This document shows, one piece after another, positions 1 to 10,894 of a stretch of DNA of 64,000 bases. Below the pieces are notes generated by a model, which saw only the letters and a program-made list of their open reading frames with translations, had not been told where the DNA came from and made no database searches. The stretch is from Topomyia yanbarensis. Lineage: Eukaryota; Arthropoda; Insecta; Diptera; Culicidae. Position 1 is the stretch's first letter; every line of letters starts with the position of its first letter. The translations under genes and the position numbers were made by a program. The stretch lies in assembly GCF_030247195.1 (NCBI RefSeq), contig NC_080670.1, positions 40,967,524 through 41,031,523 on the forward strand, given 5' to 3'.

Positions 1-217
1 AATAAACTATGAATGTGCTAAAGTCGACAAAATCGCATAGAAATTGCTTATTCCAGAGCAGAATTTACCGGTCTAAAGTGTATTCTACTTCACTCCGGTT
101 ATGTCTCTGACATTACCCACCCATCTTTTGTTTTTTTCCCTTCACAGCGTATTTGCTCATCCGAGAATAAAGGTAATCCATCCTAATTCGTTCTCTCCGC
201 TTATTTCTTCCCTGCAG

Positions 218-363
218 GCAAAACTCTTATTCGCCTACTCAACCGGATCGGATCTACTGCAAACAACGGACACATACCGCCCGACGGAACTCACTGGATT
301 ACCTCTAATTATCCTGTGGCAGTTGTGCAACTGATTTCCCTTCTTATCGGGAGTGGTCGTTAG
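218..363 (+). CDS. Putative terminal coding exon, product unknown
   Basis: A polypyrimidine-rich acceptor (cttccctgcag, AG at 216-217) is followed by an open frame of about 48 codons ending in TAG at 361-363. The frame reads GKTLIRLLNR at its start and ends in LLIGSGR. It is closed upstream by a stop at 184-186, so the coding part would have to begin at the acceptor. Third positions are C/G-rich (CTC, AAC, CGG, ATC), unlike the AT-rich surroundings. A second acceptor-like tract (cttcacag, 140-147) precedes a 25-bp in-phase segment with a GTAATC donor at 173, but the implied 45-bp intron is shorter than usual for insects. I do not recognise the protein family. It could be chance; the upstream exons would lie outside the window. 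Confidence 0.25.
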
Positions 364-448
364 ATGGCAAACATGCGGTAACTTTCAAACCAAACCGAAG
401 ACACATGCTGCTTTACCGTTCTACCGAGCAACGAATTTCAGAAGTAAG

Positions 449-470
449 CACACACACACACACACACACA
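449..470. repeat. (CA)11 microsatellite
   Basis: Uninterrupted CA dinucleotide run of about 22 bp. The rest of 364-850 is unremarkable AT-rich sequence with no supportable gene; the overlapping ORFs on both strands at 638-971 have no recognisable domain. Confidence 0.95.
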
Positions 471-850
471 AACGCACTCAACCCAGTTAATTTGGTATGA
501 AGCAGCTCCTCCCGGATGCACACTAGGATGGCCTACTTAGGTACGATATTTTAGTATCACACTGGTAAGGTTATGAGTTGAATCGGTTCGGTTCGTACGG
601 ATTAAGAAATAGGTATTTGATTCGAGCAAACAGCTATTTACCAAAATCTCGTTGGTGTGGTCAACCTATTGTGGACAGGTAGCAAAACTGGAGCAATGAG
701 AACAGAGCCTGGAAGCATCGAGGGGTGTTCCAATGTGTGTTTGTCGTTTTTACCGAGAAATTTTTGTAGTTTAAGGAAACCTCGGAGCGAAAGATGCGGA
801 TCGGTTGGGGAACAGCATTTTGGCAATCTGAACCAGTCTGAATTCATCTA

Positions 851-911
851 AGTTTGAATGAGCGCAGTATCGACGATACCGGTGTAGTAGAAGGTCAACA
901 ATGAAAATGCT
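851..911 (+). repeat. Dispersed repeat, copy 1
   Basis: Begins aagtttgaatgagcgcag and contains a central accggtgtagt motif followed by tcaacaatgaaaatgc. A diverged direct copy lies at 1205-1268. Both are about 60 bp with scattered substitutions. No terminal inverted repeat is evident, so the class is unknown. Confidence 0.5.
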
Positions 912-1204
912 GTAAGTTTGGTTACGCTGCCAATGATTTGGTGGTATAAAGATGTTTCGATTGAAACTCATTTTGACAGGTCGTTAGATTATCTTCTTTG
1001 TATTGCAACGACATCCGACAGAACTAGTAAAATATGATTTAAATTAGGTTAGCGATAGGTTTTCAACCGTTGCTTCTTCATCGGTAATTCTAGTTCCATT
1101 CAAAATTGTTTATGCATAAATGGTGACCTATTGTTAGTCCACTACTATAGCGTTTTCGTTTACGCTTTCACACTGCAACGTAGTGTAAAAATCCCAGGTT
1201 ACAC

Positions 1205-1268
1205 CCAAGTTTGAACGAGTGCACTAATGACTACACCGGTGTAGTGAAATGCCAAAAATGGCAATGAA
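1205..1268 (+). repeat. Dispersed repeat, copy 2
   Basis: Diverged partner of 851-911: it shares aagtttgaa-gag-gca, accggtgtagtgaaatgcc and caatgaaa. It lies about 350 bp downstream in the same orientation. Confidence 0.5.
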
Positions 1269-1269
1269 A

Positions 1270-3605
1270 AGATAGTGAAAATTGACGTTCATTTCAACGT
1301 TCAAAAAAGTTGGAAGAGCAAATCCATATAACTTTTTGCCGTGTTCCATTGGTTAACTTTACAAATTGTGAAATTGCACAACTCACTTTCAAAATAGCCA
1401 TCTTAATGCCTTCCATGAATTATCGATGACTTTTCTGTTTTAACGACATCCCTCGATGTAAGAGCTCTTTGGAGTTAAGTGCTTCAGAAGGCAAACGAAC
1501 GTTCTTTGCTGGGTCTTTGAATTTACCAAATACATCACATCGAACAAGAAAAAAACCCGCCCCAGCCCTGTCCACTTCCGGCGGCCCGGCACCAGGTTAG
1601 GACGAAGAGGGAAAGCGATTAATCTTTCTTTATCTTCGACACTTTCCGCACCTTTCGACTGATACGAATAAAATACGGTTGCTCTGTTTTAGACCAATGA
1701 ATGGAAAGGTTAACGAAAGTGCTCAACAAATGGCTTTCACGATTGCATTTGTTTTTATTCGTAAGCTCAAACTTGTTTTAAATCTTGATTAATATGCAGT
1801 GGATCATCCTGAAATGGTGCAAAAACCCTGTCAGAGGGAAATATACAGGAAAGACTCGAGTCACATTTTTCATCTACCGCCTCCACCCAGCCCCTACCGC
1901 CAGGATCCATTTCGCGTGATACGCCTATTATGCGAAGATTTATAACGCTTTTAAACAGAAACATTACAAGTAAAACGAGTGCAAGAAGAAGAAAAAACCT
2001 GCTGCAGGCAAAAAAAAACGTAAAAACGATAAGGACCTATCAAGCGAAAGAAAAATTGACATCGAAGTAGATGCATCATTTTTTTAAATGAGTAGAGTTT
2101 TCCCTTTCGGGTGGAAATTTAAAAAGGGGTAATATTCTTCGCCCTTCTTGTAGATAGATAGACTATTGTAATTTGTAGTGGAACTTAACTAAACTTGTGT
2201 AGGTTAATGTAGTGGTATTTTTCTATATTTCAAATGCAGTCGAAACTGCTGATTTAGCATGCACTTATACTGATCAAAAAATATGTTTGTGCTAGCATAA
2301 TTCAAATAGAGGAAATTAACTGATAGAAAAGAATTTATCATAGAGTCTAGTAAAAGTTACTGTTTAGAGAAATTTTGTTGCAAAACATCTGCTAAGATTT
2401 TATTTCGTTGACGAGTCCATCTGTAAATAGTGAAAGCAAACATGATAAAATGAGCCCCAGAGTTTTTCAAACTTTCAAGCAGTTTTGATGAGTCTTTATA
2501 AAAAGCTTGTTTTAACGTATTGGTAGCTCTGGAAGGTACTGACATTTTATCGAATATAATTTAAAGGACAGAGTAGTAAATAAAAAAAATTAAATGGTTG
2601 TGTACAGTACACGACCACGGTGACATTAAAAATGTAGCTTTTTTCAAGAGCGCGCAAATGAATTTTATCTATCACACATATCGACTCACGTTCTTGCTCA
2701 CTCGCCTGTTTTCATATGTTACAATTTGCTATATACCCTCCCCCATTAAAACATAATTTATTGAAGGTCTTTTAACGGTAATCTATTAATTAATCAAGTA
2801 TCTCACTAGGTGATTGGCATTATTTGGCTGATCCATCTAGTAAAAATAGGCTGGTCTGTCCAGAAAATATATTTAAAAGCAAAGTTCCATATTGAGAACT
2901 GGAAGCCCACGCCCGCCAACGGAAATATACAGATTCTCCATGTAATATGAAATTTCATTTTCCATTTAAATTTTCAATAATGTACTAATGAACTTAAGTA
3001 AACAATCTTAAGGTTAAGTATTTCTTGATCGATTAGTGGTGGAAAAAATGAAATTATTTGATAAATTACATTGTTATGCAACGTTCGCACTACCGGTTAA
3101 AACGGGTTTTTATGCTATCTTGGTGACATTTTTCTTGTTGCTAATTATTAAAAAGTATTATAACTCTGTAGTGTAAATATTGTATTATTAAACCAATTCT
3201 GCAGCGTTTAATGTTATATAGGTGTTTTATGTGGTAATAGGACTGACATAATTATATCTTCAGTACAGCGGTTTGTTTCATAATTTAAAACAGATTTATT
3301 TTAAAATTTAAATTAGTATACGCAACCGTTCTATTTGTTGTATACTTTAAAACGCAATTAGAACTGTGTTTTAAATACATAGGGTAGGACAGATACTCTG
3401 ACTGGATAAACTGGGAAAACAATTTTAAGTCCAGTAACGCTTAAGACATGGCTTGAATTTGAATCGAAAAAGAACACCCACTTAAACTGTTGCTGGGACG
3501 GTAAGTTCTGTTTTAAAATTTTCCGTTGTGTGCAGTACGAAACAAAAGTGTTTGAAATTAGAAAACAAAAAGTTCTGCTGGGAATGTGATTGTTTCCGAT
3601 GCAAT
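1270..3605. other. AT-rich noncoding DNA without recognisable genes
   Basis: No ORF with recognisable homology. The minus-strand ORFs at 1767-1964, 2357-2545 and 3358-3666 have compositions expected by chance. A short interspersed repeat at about 2590-2640 (gttgtgtacagtacacgacc, then gtgacattaaaaatg) recurs at 62590-62640. Confidence 0.6.
2590..2650 (+). repeat. Interspersed repeat shared with 62590-62640
   Basis: Contains gttgtgtacagtacacgacc and gtgacattaaaaatg; the same two blocks with the same spacing occur near 62592. The pair is in direct orientation 60 kb apart. Element class unknown. Confidence 0.55.
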
Positions 3606-3727
3606 TACACTCAGGTTTTTTCACGCAGGGGATACAGGCCGTGTAAATGAAAACCGTAAATTTCAAAAAAAACGCGTAAATGAAAACCGCGTAAATTTCA
3701 AAATCCGCGTAAAAAAACCTGAGTGTA
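3606..3727. mobile_element. Short MITE with ~20-bp TIRs (TA-flanked)
   Basis: The ends are near-perfect inverted repeats: TACACTCAGGTTTTTTcACG at the left and its complement at the right. Each end includes a TA, so a TA target duplication (Tc1/mariner-like) is likely. The interior holds two partial tandem copies of a CGTAAATgAAAACCG motif. Length 122 bp; no coding capacity. Confidence 0.75.
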
Positions 3728-3919
3728 CTCTCCTATATAAAATACTACGCTGATGAACAGTGCAATAACTACAGAAGCACGTTGTCAGATGCCATACTGA
3801 TAAAAAACATATAACCGAAATATGAAACATATGAAAACCAATAGGCTCTTTACCCTACGCAGCTACAAAGCGGCGTAAACATGGATTAACAAGTTACAAC
3901 GCACACGCATGCATAAAAA

Positions 3920-4190
3920 TAAATATTCTAGAGAAAATTTAGAATAGGACGTAAGTAACAATGAGAGATTCTCTTTGGGGTCTTTCTCCTCTGTTCATTA
4001 CTCAGCCATTTCAACATTTACTACTCTACTCTTTGCATAATATTCTAGTAAAAACCGTCAGCTTTCGATATGTACTGGAAAATTAGTACAAAGTGTTGTA
4101 ATGACGTCGTAATAAACGAAAGAGAAAGTAAACAAAGAGAGGCTCTCAATGTTACTTACGTCCTATTGAAAATTTTCACTAGATATTTTT
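3920..4190. mobile_element. MITE with long (~60 bp) inverted termini
   Basis: The left arm runs from ctagagaaaatttagaatag through gacgtaagtaacaatgagag, and the right arm is its inverse ending ...aaaattttcactag. The arms match over about 60 bp with few differences, and the spacer is about 120 bp. Noncoding. The outer AT-rich flanks also pair weakly, so exact ends are uncertain by about 10 bp. Confidence 0.7.
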
Positions 4191-4227
4191 TTCAAACGCA
4201 ACACTCTTATGGCGATTTCGCTTGAAC

Positions 4228-4301
4228 CTGAGTCAGGTTCTAACCCCAACCGCTGTCAGTTCATACATTTTGACAGCAGTTGGGGTTAGGAACTGACTCA
4301 G
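4228..4301. repeat. 31-bp-stem hairpin
   Basis: Arms 4228-4258 and 4271-4301 are inverted copies of a ctgagtca...aaccccaac...gctgtca sequence with about three mismatches and a 12-bp loop. It is probably a remnant of a small foldback element. Confidence 0.75.
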
Positions 4302-4411
4302 TTTCGCCTCAAACAAAAACCACATTAAGCAGCACACACCGTATTGAATTAAATCCAAACCACCCCACCCACCCACTTTGCAAATCATTCTGTGACACCG
4401 TGCTGGTACCC

Positions 4412-4790
4412 GAAAAATCCGCACACGGCCACCACTGCCGAAAATGCATAGCGTGAGCGTCTACCGCTTATTGTAGTGCCCAAACGCTGCAACCATGATC
4501 TTACCCGTTCGACATAAGAACAAAAACTGATTCAAACGGGTACGCGTCACCTCTATTTATAAACTAACCGTATATGGTTTAGTCACTTAGGTGCGAGTGT
4601 GTGCAAATGCCAATGTTGCCGAAAATCTATAGCGCTTATTGCATCGCCCGGAGACGACGTTGCTCGTGTGGGATAAGAGCAACAACTGATTTAAACGGAC
4701 ATGCGTTGCTTCTATTTATGACTTTTCGTGTTTCATTGAGCCACTAAGCTGCTCTCTATTGACGGCTGTGCCTGAAAAATCTGCTTCACG
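4412..4790 (+). repeat. Two diverged ~190-bp tandem copies
   Basis: Unit 1 (about 4412-4600) and unit 2 (about 4601-4790) share gccgaaaat..atagcg, cgcttattg, ataagaacaa..actgat, aaacggg/aca..gcgt and ctctatttat in order. Divergence is high, so the duplication is old. Confidence 0.6.
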
Positions 4791-4937
4791 AATGGTAAAT
4801 TTCCCGTTTTTCGTGAACTTTTTAATTTTACCAATTTCCAAAAGTCTACTTTTATTGGGGAGATATTAAATTATTACCAATATTTAAGTTAGGTGTCTCT
4901 GAATCGGTTCGTGTATGAATGATTAAAATCCATCTAG

Positions 4938-5936
4938 TAGGGGAACATGGGGAGACTTGACCAGGTTTTCAGCTAAAACTGCATAAATCTCTAAAAAAGC
5001 CTTCAATCCCCCAAAAATCATTCAGATATAATGCGCAAAGTTATTGCGCGTCTTCATGATTTTTTGCAGAATTTTTAATTTAATTTTTGAAAAGTTACAA
5101 AAGTTTTTCTGTTATCGTTTTTTCTGGTCAAGTCTCCCTATTGCGGGGAGACTTGACCAAGGCGTGGGGAGACTTGACCAAGAGAATTTTGAAAAATCAT
5201 AACAAAAAATAATGACATAAAACATACTGTACTTATTTTTTCCCTATTGTCGAGATCCTTAGGTAGCAGTAAAAAATATAAAAGAGTTGCATTTGATAAA
5301 TTTTGATTTTTTTAAATGCATTTCTTTTTAAGGATTAACTGTACTGCTTGCATTGCATGTTCACACGTCACGAAATCAGTCCCACTATTGCTAACTTTGC
5401 TTACAAATTTTAAAATATAAAGACTTATGTTTGGGGTGGGTTTTTTTTATGGCGTGATTAACATTAACAGTAGGTACCAAAGCATAATAAATATTAGGAA
5501 TTTTGTATTTTTCTTCAGCTGATCGCCACTTGGTCAAGTCTCCCCATAAAATCTTGGTCAAGTCTCCCCAACATTAGTTATTGCGTTCAATTTCATGTGA
5601 ATTCTAGTAATAACTATTCCAATGTTCCAGTTTATGTAAAATCATTTCACTGCTTCACAAGGATTAAGAGGGTATATTAGTCCTTTAATAGTAATTAGTA
5701 GTCGAGTAGATATGTCCATACAAAGTTTGATAAAAAATTACATAATTTAATGCAAATTTATTAATCACGTAATATTTTCTGCAAGGAAAGGATTTTTTAC
5801 TCCAAACTTTCCAAATTACCTTAAGGGATCGAAACAAGTATAAAAATAGTTTTGAAAAAAAATTAAGAATCGAATAGGAGACGCCATAGCCGAAAATAGA
5901 ATTTTGCGCTTGGTCAAGTCTCCCCATGTTCCCCTA
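4938..5936. mobile_element. TIR DNA transposon, non-autonomous, ~1 kb
   Basis: Both ends carry a 26-bp inverted repeat starting TAGGGGAACATGGGGAGACT. The core motif GGGGAGACTTGACCA is repeated internally near each end (5152-5180 in one orientation, 5529-5572 in the other), the pattern expected of multiple transposase-binding sites. A TA target is likely. The interior is AT-rich without a transposase; the minus ORF at 5685-5927 is not recognisable. Confidence 0.85.
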
Positions 5937-7008
5937 ATATCGGAGTTATAAGCGTTCACACCTTACATAGGTTCGTTACATGGGAGATAGTTTAGATTTT
6001 ACAATGACACCTAGCCCCAGATAGTGGAGTAAGACATTTTTAATGTCAAAAACAATATGAGGTCAGTATTTTAAAGGTTTTTTTTTCAAATGATTTTCTG
6101 TCAACTGAGTTGACGTTCGATCCTGAATCTCTAATTAATGACTCCAGTTTTCTTTGCAATTTGCGTGAACGTTACCAAATTTTGAATCAAAAATGACCGT
6201 TTACTCAAACAAACTTTTCGCAGGCTGCGGTCAAAGCATTATCAGTTGACGACAAAACCATAAGATACTGCTGATCCGTTACGCTTGTATAATTCAGTCC
6301 ATAACGTCACGTTACTCCTCATAAAACGAAAAATTCGATAGCAAGTCGAAGACTAAAATATTACGATAATGTTTATAAAAATTACAAACATCATGACTAA
6401 GCAGCTGAAATCATGAACATGAATCACACTACTCAACGTGAAAAATCCAAGAGCGAATTCATAAACAAAGTATCACGCCAACACGAAGAGAATTTTCTAA
6501 AATCATGACTTACCCCCTAAAACCATGAACATCGTTCAATTCTCGGGTCTTTTAGTCAATATGGTTAATACGAATCAGTTTATCTCCAAGTTATGAAATG
6601 GAATCATAAAAACTTCACTTGCAGTAACCCTTTTGAAACTTCGAGTGTAACGCAATACATTTTTGCGTGAATTAGTTTTTTGAAAATACAAATATGTTCC
6701 TCAATACGTGGTTCAGTACGGCTACATGTTAGAGGTTCCGAAATGTAGTTTGAAGAGTATTGCAACCGCCGCAGCATCATTTCCTATTCCTACTAAGACG
6801 AGGAAAGCCTTTATGAGATGGTGTAAATTCAAGAACACTCACGTGAGAAAAAAAATAAGTTGGGCTGGTTGGGAATTCCCAGTGTAAGTGGGAAGAAGAC
6901 AAGTTGGTGTTTCTGAACAGTAAAGTTCAGTATCTTTTTTGCGCCCCATGGAGTGCTCTTCGCTGCTTTTGGAATTACTTATGCTGCAGTCTGCTTGATA
7001 AGATCTAA
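5937..7008. other. Noncoding; scattered ATCATGAAC-type motifs
   Basis: No recognisable ORF. At 6385-6540 short direct motifs (aaatcatgaac, aaatcatgact, aaaccatgaac) recur, suggesting an old repeat-derived stretch. Confidence 0.4.
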
Positions 7009-7129
7009 GTAAAATACAGTCTTCCCAAATGAACATCGTACACAATTTCGCTCTGTTGCTCATATTGAACCCACACTTTGTGTATGAACTCAAACACGCT
7101 ATTTTGTACCAAAATACGTGCACATGTTC

Positions 7130-7908
7130 CAGTGGCGGATCCAGCGGGAGGGTTCTGGGGGTCCGGACACCTCCCGAAATTGTGTAACTTGTTGAGAAAT
7201 TTTAAAATAGTTTCTATTTTTATTTGTTCTAAACTCAAATTTGTTCTCAAATCAAATTCGACCAGGGAAAATGATTTTATTAAATAATGTTATTAGTTAC
7301 TATGTTTTAATTGCCGCAAGGTTCTACTGTATCGATTTTGTTGGCTATTTTCGGCAAATTTGAGACTAAGAGAAACGAAAGCAATGAAATTGAAAGACGG
7401 GTAGGTATTCTAGAGCGAATCAGTTATAAACTTAGAACGGAAAACTAGAACTAGGCAGGCTCATATGGGCATGATCGAAAGGAAATGTGAAAAATTCTTT
7501 GCCTTCTGCAGAGTAGGAGTTGGGCGGTGCACCCAAGTCTACCGCATGGTCTATGGTAGAACATAACTCATCATGATGATGATGAGTTATGTTCTACCAT
7601 AGACCATGCGGTAGACTTGGGTGCAACGCCCAACTCCTACTCTGCAGAAGGCAAATAATTCTTCACATTTCCTTTCGATCATGCCCATATGAGCCTGCCT
7701 AGTTCTAGTTTTCCGTTCTAAGTTTATAACTGATTCGCTATAGAATACTTACTCGTCTTTCAATTTCATTACTTTCGTTTCTCTTAGTCTCAAATTTGCC
7801 GAAAATAGCCAACAAAATCGATACAGTAGTTATTATGTATTGTACAATGAACATTTCAAAATCAAATTTTCGGATCCCATCCGAAATATTTTTCTGGATC
7901 CGCCCCTG
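7130..7908. mobile_element. Nested hAT-like element B (779 bp)
   Basis: Termini CAGTGGCGGATCCAG and its near-perfect inverse (one mismatch), flanked by ACATGTTC at 7122-7129 and 7909-7916. The sister copy of the host element has a single ACATGTTC at the matching position, so this is a direct occupied/empty site comparison. Its interior is dominated by the 504-bp palindrome at 7325-7828. No transposase is seen. Confidence 0.93.
7325..7828. repeat. 504-bp near-perfect palindrome inside element B
   Basis: Two ~252-bp arms meet at 7576/7577 with essentially no loop (acataactcatcatga / tgatgatgagttatgt). I count fewer than ten mismatches. One arm end (about 100 bp, gattcgct..tctagaatac to tcgatacagta) recurs singly at 27495-27590, so the unit existed unduplicated elsewhere. 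A transcript through it would fold into a long dsRNA hairpin. Confidence 0.93.
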
Positions 7909-8141
7909 ACATGTTCGTCTACACAACCGAACCTCATGTACGTATACGATGTGCGTACAAATAGGTTCGTGACACCAGTTTTCTCTTTCTCACTCCCATC
8001 ATCGTAAACGTTGACTCTTTTTGCATTGTGCGAATCGTTCTCGTGTACGCACCCGGTGTACGTACACGGATGTTTGAACTAGAGTTTGTACATCGTTCGC
8101 TTGAGTTCGATGTTCGAGGCGAACCTGTACATCGACACGAA

Positions 8142-8422
8142 CAGAGATGCCAGATTTGCAGATATGTCTGCAAATTCGCAGACTTTCAATTTCAGCTGCA
8201 GATTTTCTCGATGACGCAGATATTTGCAGATTTTTTAATTTGGCTGCAGATATTTACAGTTTTTTTTACTTTGGTTGCGGATATTTACAGATTTTTGGAA
8301 ATAAAGGCTTTTAGTTACACTAGTTTCAAATTGCAGCTTAATCTATTTTAGGCTTTTTTGGTACTTTCCAGACTTTAAAAATTATTATTTGCAGGCATTT
8401 GAAAAAGTATCTGGCATCTCTG
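8142..8422. mobile_element. Nested hAT-like MITE C (281 bp)
   Basis: Perfect 14-bp termini CAGAGATGCCAGAT and inverse, flanked by GACACGAA at 8134-8141 and 8423-8430. The homologous site in the sister element (near 9985) is unoccupied. The interior has repeated gcagatatttgcagattt-like motifs, possibly subterminal binding sites. Confidence 0.95.
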
Positions 8423-8523
8423 GACACGAAGCATGTTTGAGATTGAATGCGTGCTCGAAATGTTGTACACAGGTACAAACCTGTTCATGTTCATGGGAAG
8501 TCGTAAAATATAATCGGTATTAA

Positions 8524-8717
8524 GTCAGACCGGACTAGGTCGCAAAATATCAATGTATAAAGGGTTTTTTCAGCTACCTTCCATTTTTTCCACATTTTAG
8601 TATGTTATAATAAGCACTTATTGCGGCAAAAATTGTTTTCGAATTATAATGCAAAGGATGCTGTGGTTCAAACTTTGAACTCATTTTTCTCGAAATCAGT
8701 GCAATGTCCGGTCTGAC
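8524..8717. mobile_element. MITE with TTAA flanks, piggyBac-like target
   Basis: Perfect 12-bp inverted ends GTCAGACCGGAC, each immediately bounded by TTAA (8520-8523 and 8718-8721). TTAA duplication is the hallmark of piggyBac insertion, but the terminal bases do not start CCC as usual, so the assignment is tentative. Noncoding. Confidence 0.65.
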
Positions 8718-8776
8718 TTAACACTGAAGATATGGGACTAGGAAAAAAATTTGTGCAATCCAAAAGTATGACGGCA

Positions 8777-9532
8777 TACACCCAAAACCAAAAATCTTTT
8801 GCAATAATTGCAAGCGGCAATCACTTGCAAATAATGTTAGCATCGCTTGCAATTTTGCAGTGAAAGCCGCTTGCAATTGTTGCAAGCACATAAAATCAGT
8901 TCATCTCTTGCTATACCAAAACACGTTTCTTCAACACAACTGTCTAAGAATTGCTACCACATTCACGTACCTATGCTGGGTGTTATAGCAATACACGGCG
9001 AGTTTTTATTTACTGCCTGCTTTTTATTCATTTCTCACCAACATCATCACACGCAGTTTTTTGGCATATTCATTACATACGAGACAGCATAAAATTGGGG
9101 ATGTGCGGATTGTACGAGTGTTAACGCTTTGTCCTCATGTGCAAAGATAAAACAATGCTTATAGTCACCGCTACGGCGCGTAAGAGTTCGAGTCTGGGTG
9201 CGTCCTTTACTTTTTTCATTAATCGTGAAATCATCCGTGTTTATATATGACTTTTATCCACTCATTACTGTCTGATGGCATGGTTGGATGGATGAAATAT
9301 TGGTTAGTGATCTGTCCGTACAAGATTCGTTTTTCAATGCCAGCTATCTTTTTTTTATCTCACGCATATTGGGCACCAATACACATACAGGCAAAATTCG
9401 TTTTTTTCTGTTTCTTGCATTACATGCAAAGAAACTTCTTGCAATTTTTGCACATTACCAGAACGCTTGCAATTTTCGTTCGAATTTATTGCATTAATGT
9501 AAGAGATTTTTACCGGGAACGTTTTGGGTGTA
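8777..9532. mobile_element. TA-flanked TIR element, 756 bp
   Basis: Ends TACACCCAAAAC and inverse GTTTTGGGTGTA, followed inwards by aaaatct-type inverted sequence. The interior is rich in TTGCAA/GCTTGCAAT motifs. The first ~100 bp recur in the same orientation at 10358-10462. No transposase. Confidence 0.75.
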
Positions 9533-9901
9533 GTTACCGGTTCAGATGAACCACAATATGTTTGAACCAGGCGGTTCCTGCTTTGTATGAGCAGCAAAGT
9601 TATAATTTTTGCTGATGTAACCTATGCAAACGATATACTTCGCATCATACACAGCAGCTGCAACACGTATCAGAGAGTTTAATATTGTTTTGAAATTTCA
9701 TTTATGAAAAGTATTTTTATAAGCACCATAATACCACGATTATATTTTGAAGAAAAGTTGAAATTTGCGACAAATAGCCAATAGCATCAGATGTTTGCAT
9801 AGACTGTTTTCATAGACTATTCATTCAAATTTGTTTAGGTAATGTTCCCAGCAGAAATGAAAATAAAGACCATGTCCGAATAGATGTTGTTAATTTAAAT
9901 A

Positions 9902-10310
9902 CAGACTTCCCATGATCGTCGACAAGTTTGTTCCTGTGTACAGAATTTCGTGCCTGCGTTCAACCTCAACCAATACTTCGTGTCGATGTACACAGGTTCG
10001 CCGCGAACATCGAACCCAAGCGTACGATGTACAAACTCTAGTTCAAACATCCGTGTACGTAAACCGAGTACTTACGCGAGAACGGTTCGCACAAGGCGAA
10101 AAGAGTCAACGCTAGTGGTGATAAGAGTGAGAAAGAGAAAACTGGTGCCACGAAACTGTGTGTACACACACCGAGTACGTACATTGGGTTTGGTTGTGCA
10201 GGTGAACATGTGCAAGTGTTTTGGTACGAAATAGCGTGTTCGTTCACGAAGTTTAATATGAGCACAGAACCAGAGCGAATATTGTGTACGATGTTCATTT
10301 GGGAAGTCTG
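9902..10310 (-). mobile_element. hAT-like MITE, copy A2 (intact, 409 bp)
   Basis: Termini CAGACTTCCCATGATC and ...GATGTTCATTTGGGAAGTCTG, with a perfect 8-bp target duplication TTTAAATA (9894-9901 and 10311-10318). Inverted relative to A1, and it lacks both insertions found there. The ORFs at 9912-10234 and 10038-10409 are chance frames over this element. Confidence 0.93.
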
Positions 10311-10357
10311 TTTAAATATGAACGGAATTGTAAATCTTCGTATAGCCTCCGTATAGT

Positions 10358-10462
10358 ACACCCAAAACAAAAATCTCTTGCAATAATTGCAAGCGTCAAT
10401 TACTTGCAAATAATGTTAGCATCGCTTGCAAATTTGCAGTTAAAGTCGCTTGCAATTTTTAC
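10358..10462 (+). mobile_element. Truncated copy of the CACCCAAAAC element
   Basis: Matches the first ~105 bp of 8777-9532 (TACACCCAAAACaAAAATCT, then cttgcaataattgcaagcg) and stops abruptly where MITE-like sequence begins at 10465. Confidence 0.8.
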
Positions 10463-10464
10463 GA

Positions 10465-10526
10465 ACTGTCAAAAATGAACACTCTGCTCATGGAAGAGAA
10501 AACTTTTCTCATTTGTTTACTACCAA
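10465..10526 (-). mobile_element. Left fragment of a MITE split by later insertions
   Basis: Contains actgtcaaaa and gagaaaacttttctcatttg followed by tttactaccaa, which match the complement of the intact family member at 43603-43848. The other half appears at 16771-16795 and 19056-19140, beyond the hAT and non-LTR insertions. Confidence 0.6.
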
Positions 10527-10549
10527 CAGTGCTGGGAAAATCATAATCA

Positions 10550-10830
10550 AAAAAAAATCAAACCGCAATCATGGCTGATAATTATCGCTTATGATTTTTT
10601 CGAAAATTCTCACTGCTGATAGAATCATGCCGTGATCACTCTCTTAACTATCAAAAGATCATCTCACAAAAATCACTACCGATTTTTTCTTGCCCTCTAT
10701 CAGTGGTGATTTTGATCTGTGGTTGAATTTGATAATTGAGAGGGTGATCACGGCATGATTCTATCTGCAGCGAGCAATTCGGAAAAATCACAAGTGAGCA
10801 TTATCAGCCATGATTGCGATTTGATTTAAT
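10550..10830. repeat. Subterminal inverted repeat of the 6.2-kb hAT element
   Basis: The left arm (about 10550-10665: caatcatggctgataattat, then tagaatcatgccgtgatcac) and right arm (about 10724-10830) are inverted with a ~60-bp spacer. Arms are ~110 bp, roughly 85-90% alike by eye. Confidence 0.75.
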
Positions 10831-10894
10831 TCTTGGATCAATAACCATTATCTATTTTCGAACATTATGGATATGTTAGGGGTGTCAATGAGCC

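Larger units (their letters stand above)
7017..8502 (+). mobile_element. hAT-like MITE, copy A1, with two nested insertions
   Basis: The ends are CAGTCTTCCCAAATGAAC and ...GTTCATGGGAAGTC, flanked by GTAAAATA on both sides (7009-7016 and 8503-8510), an 8-bp target duplication typical of hAT elements. An inverted sister copy lies at 9902-10310 (409 bp). Subtracting the two nested elements at 7130-7908 and 8142-8422 with their target duplications leaves about 410 bp, matching the sister. No coding capacity. Confidence 0.85.

Noticed and set aside
9160..9212. tRNA-like B box (gagttcgagtctgg)
   Set aside because: No acceptor or D-arm pairing could be drawn and no A box lies at the right distance; it sits inside a TIR element.
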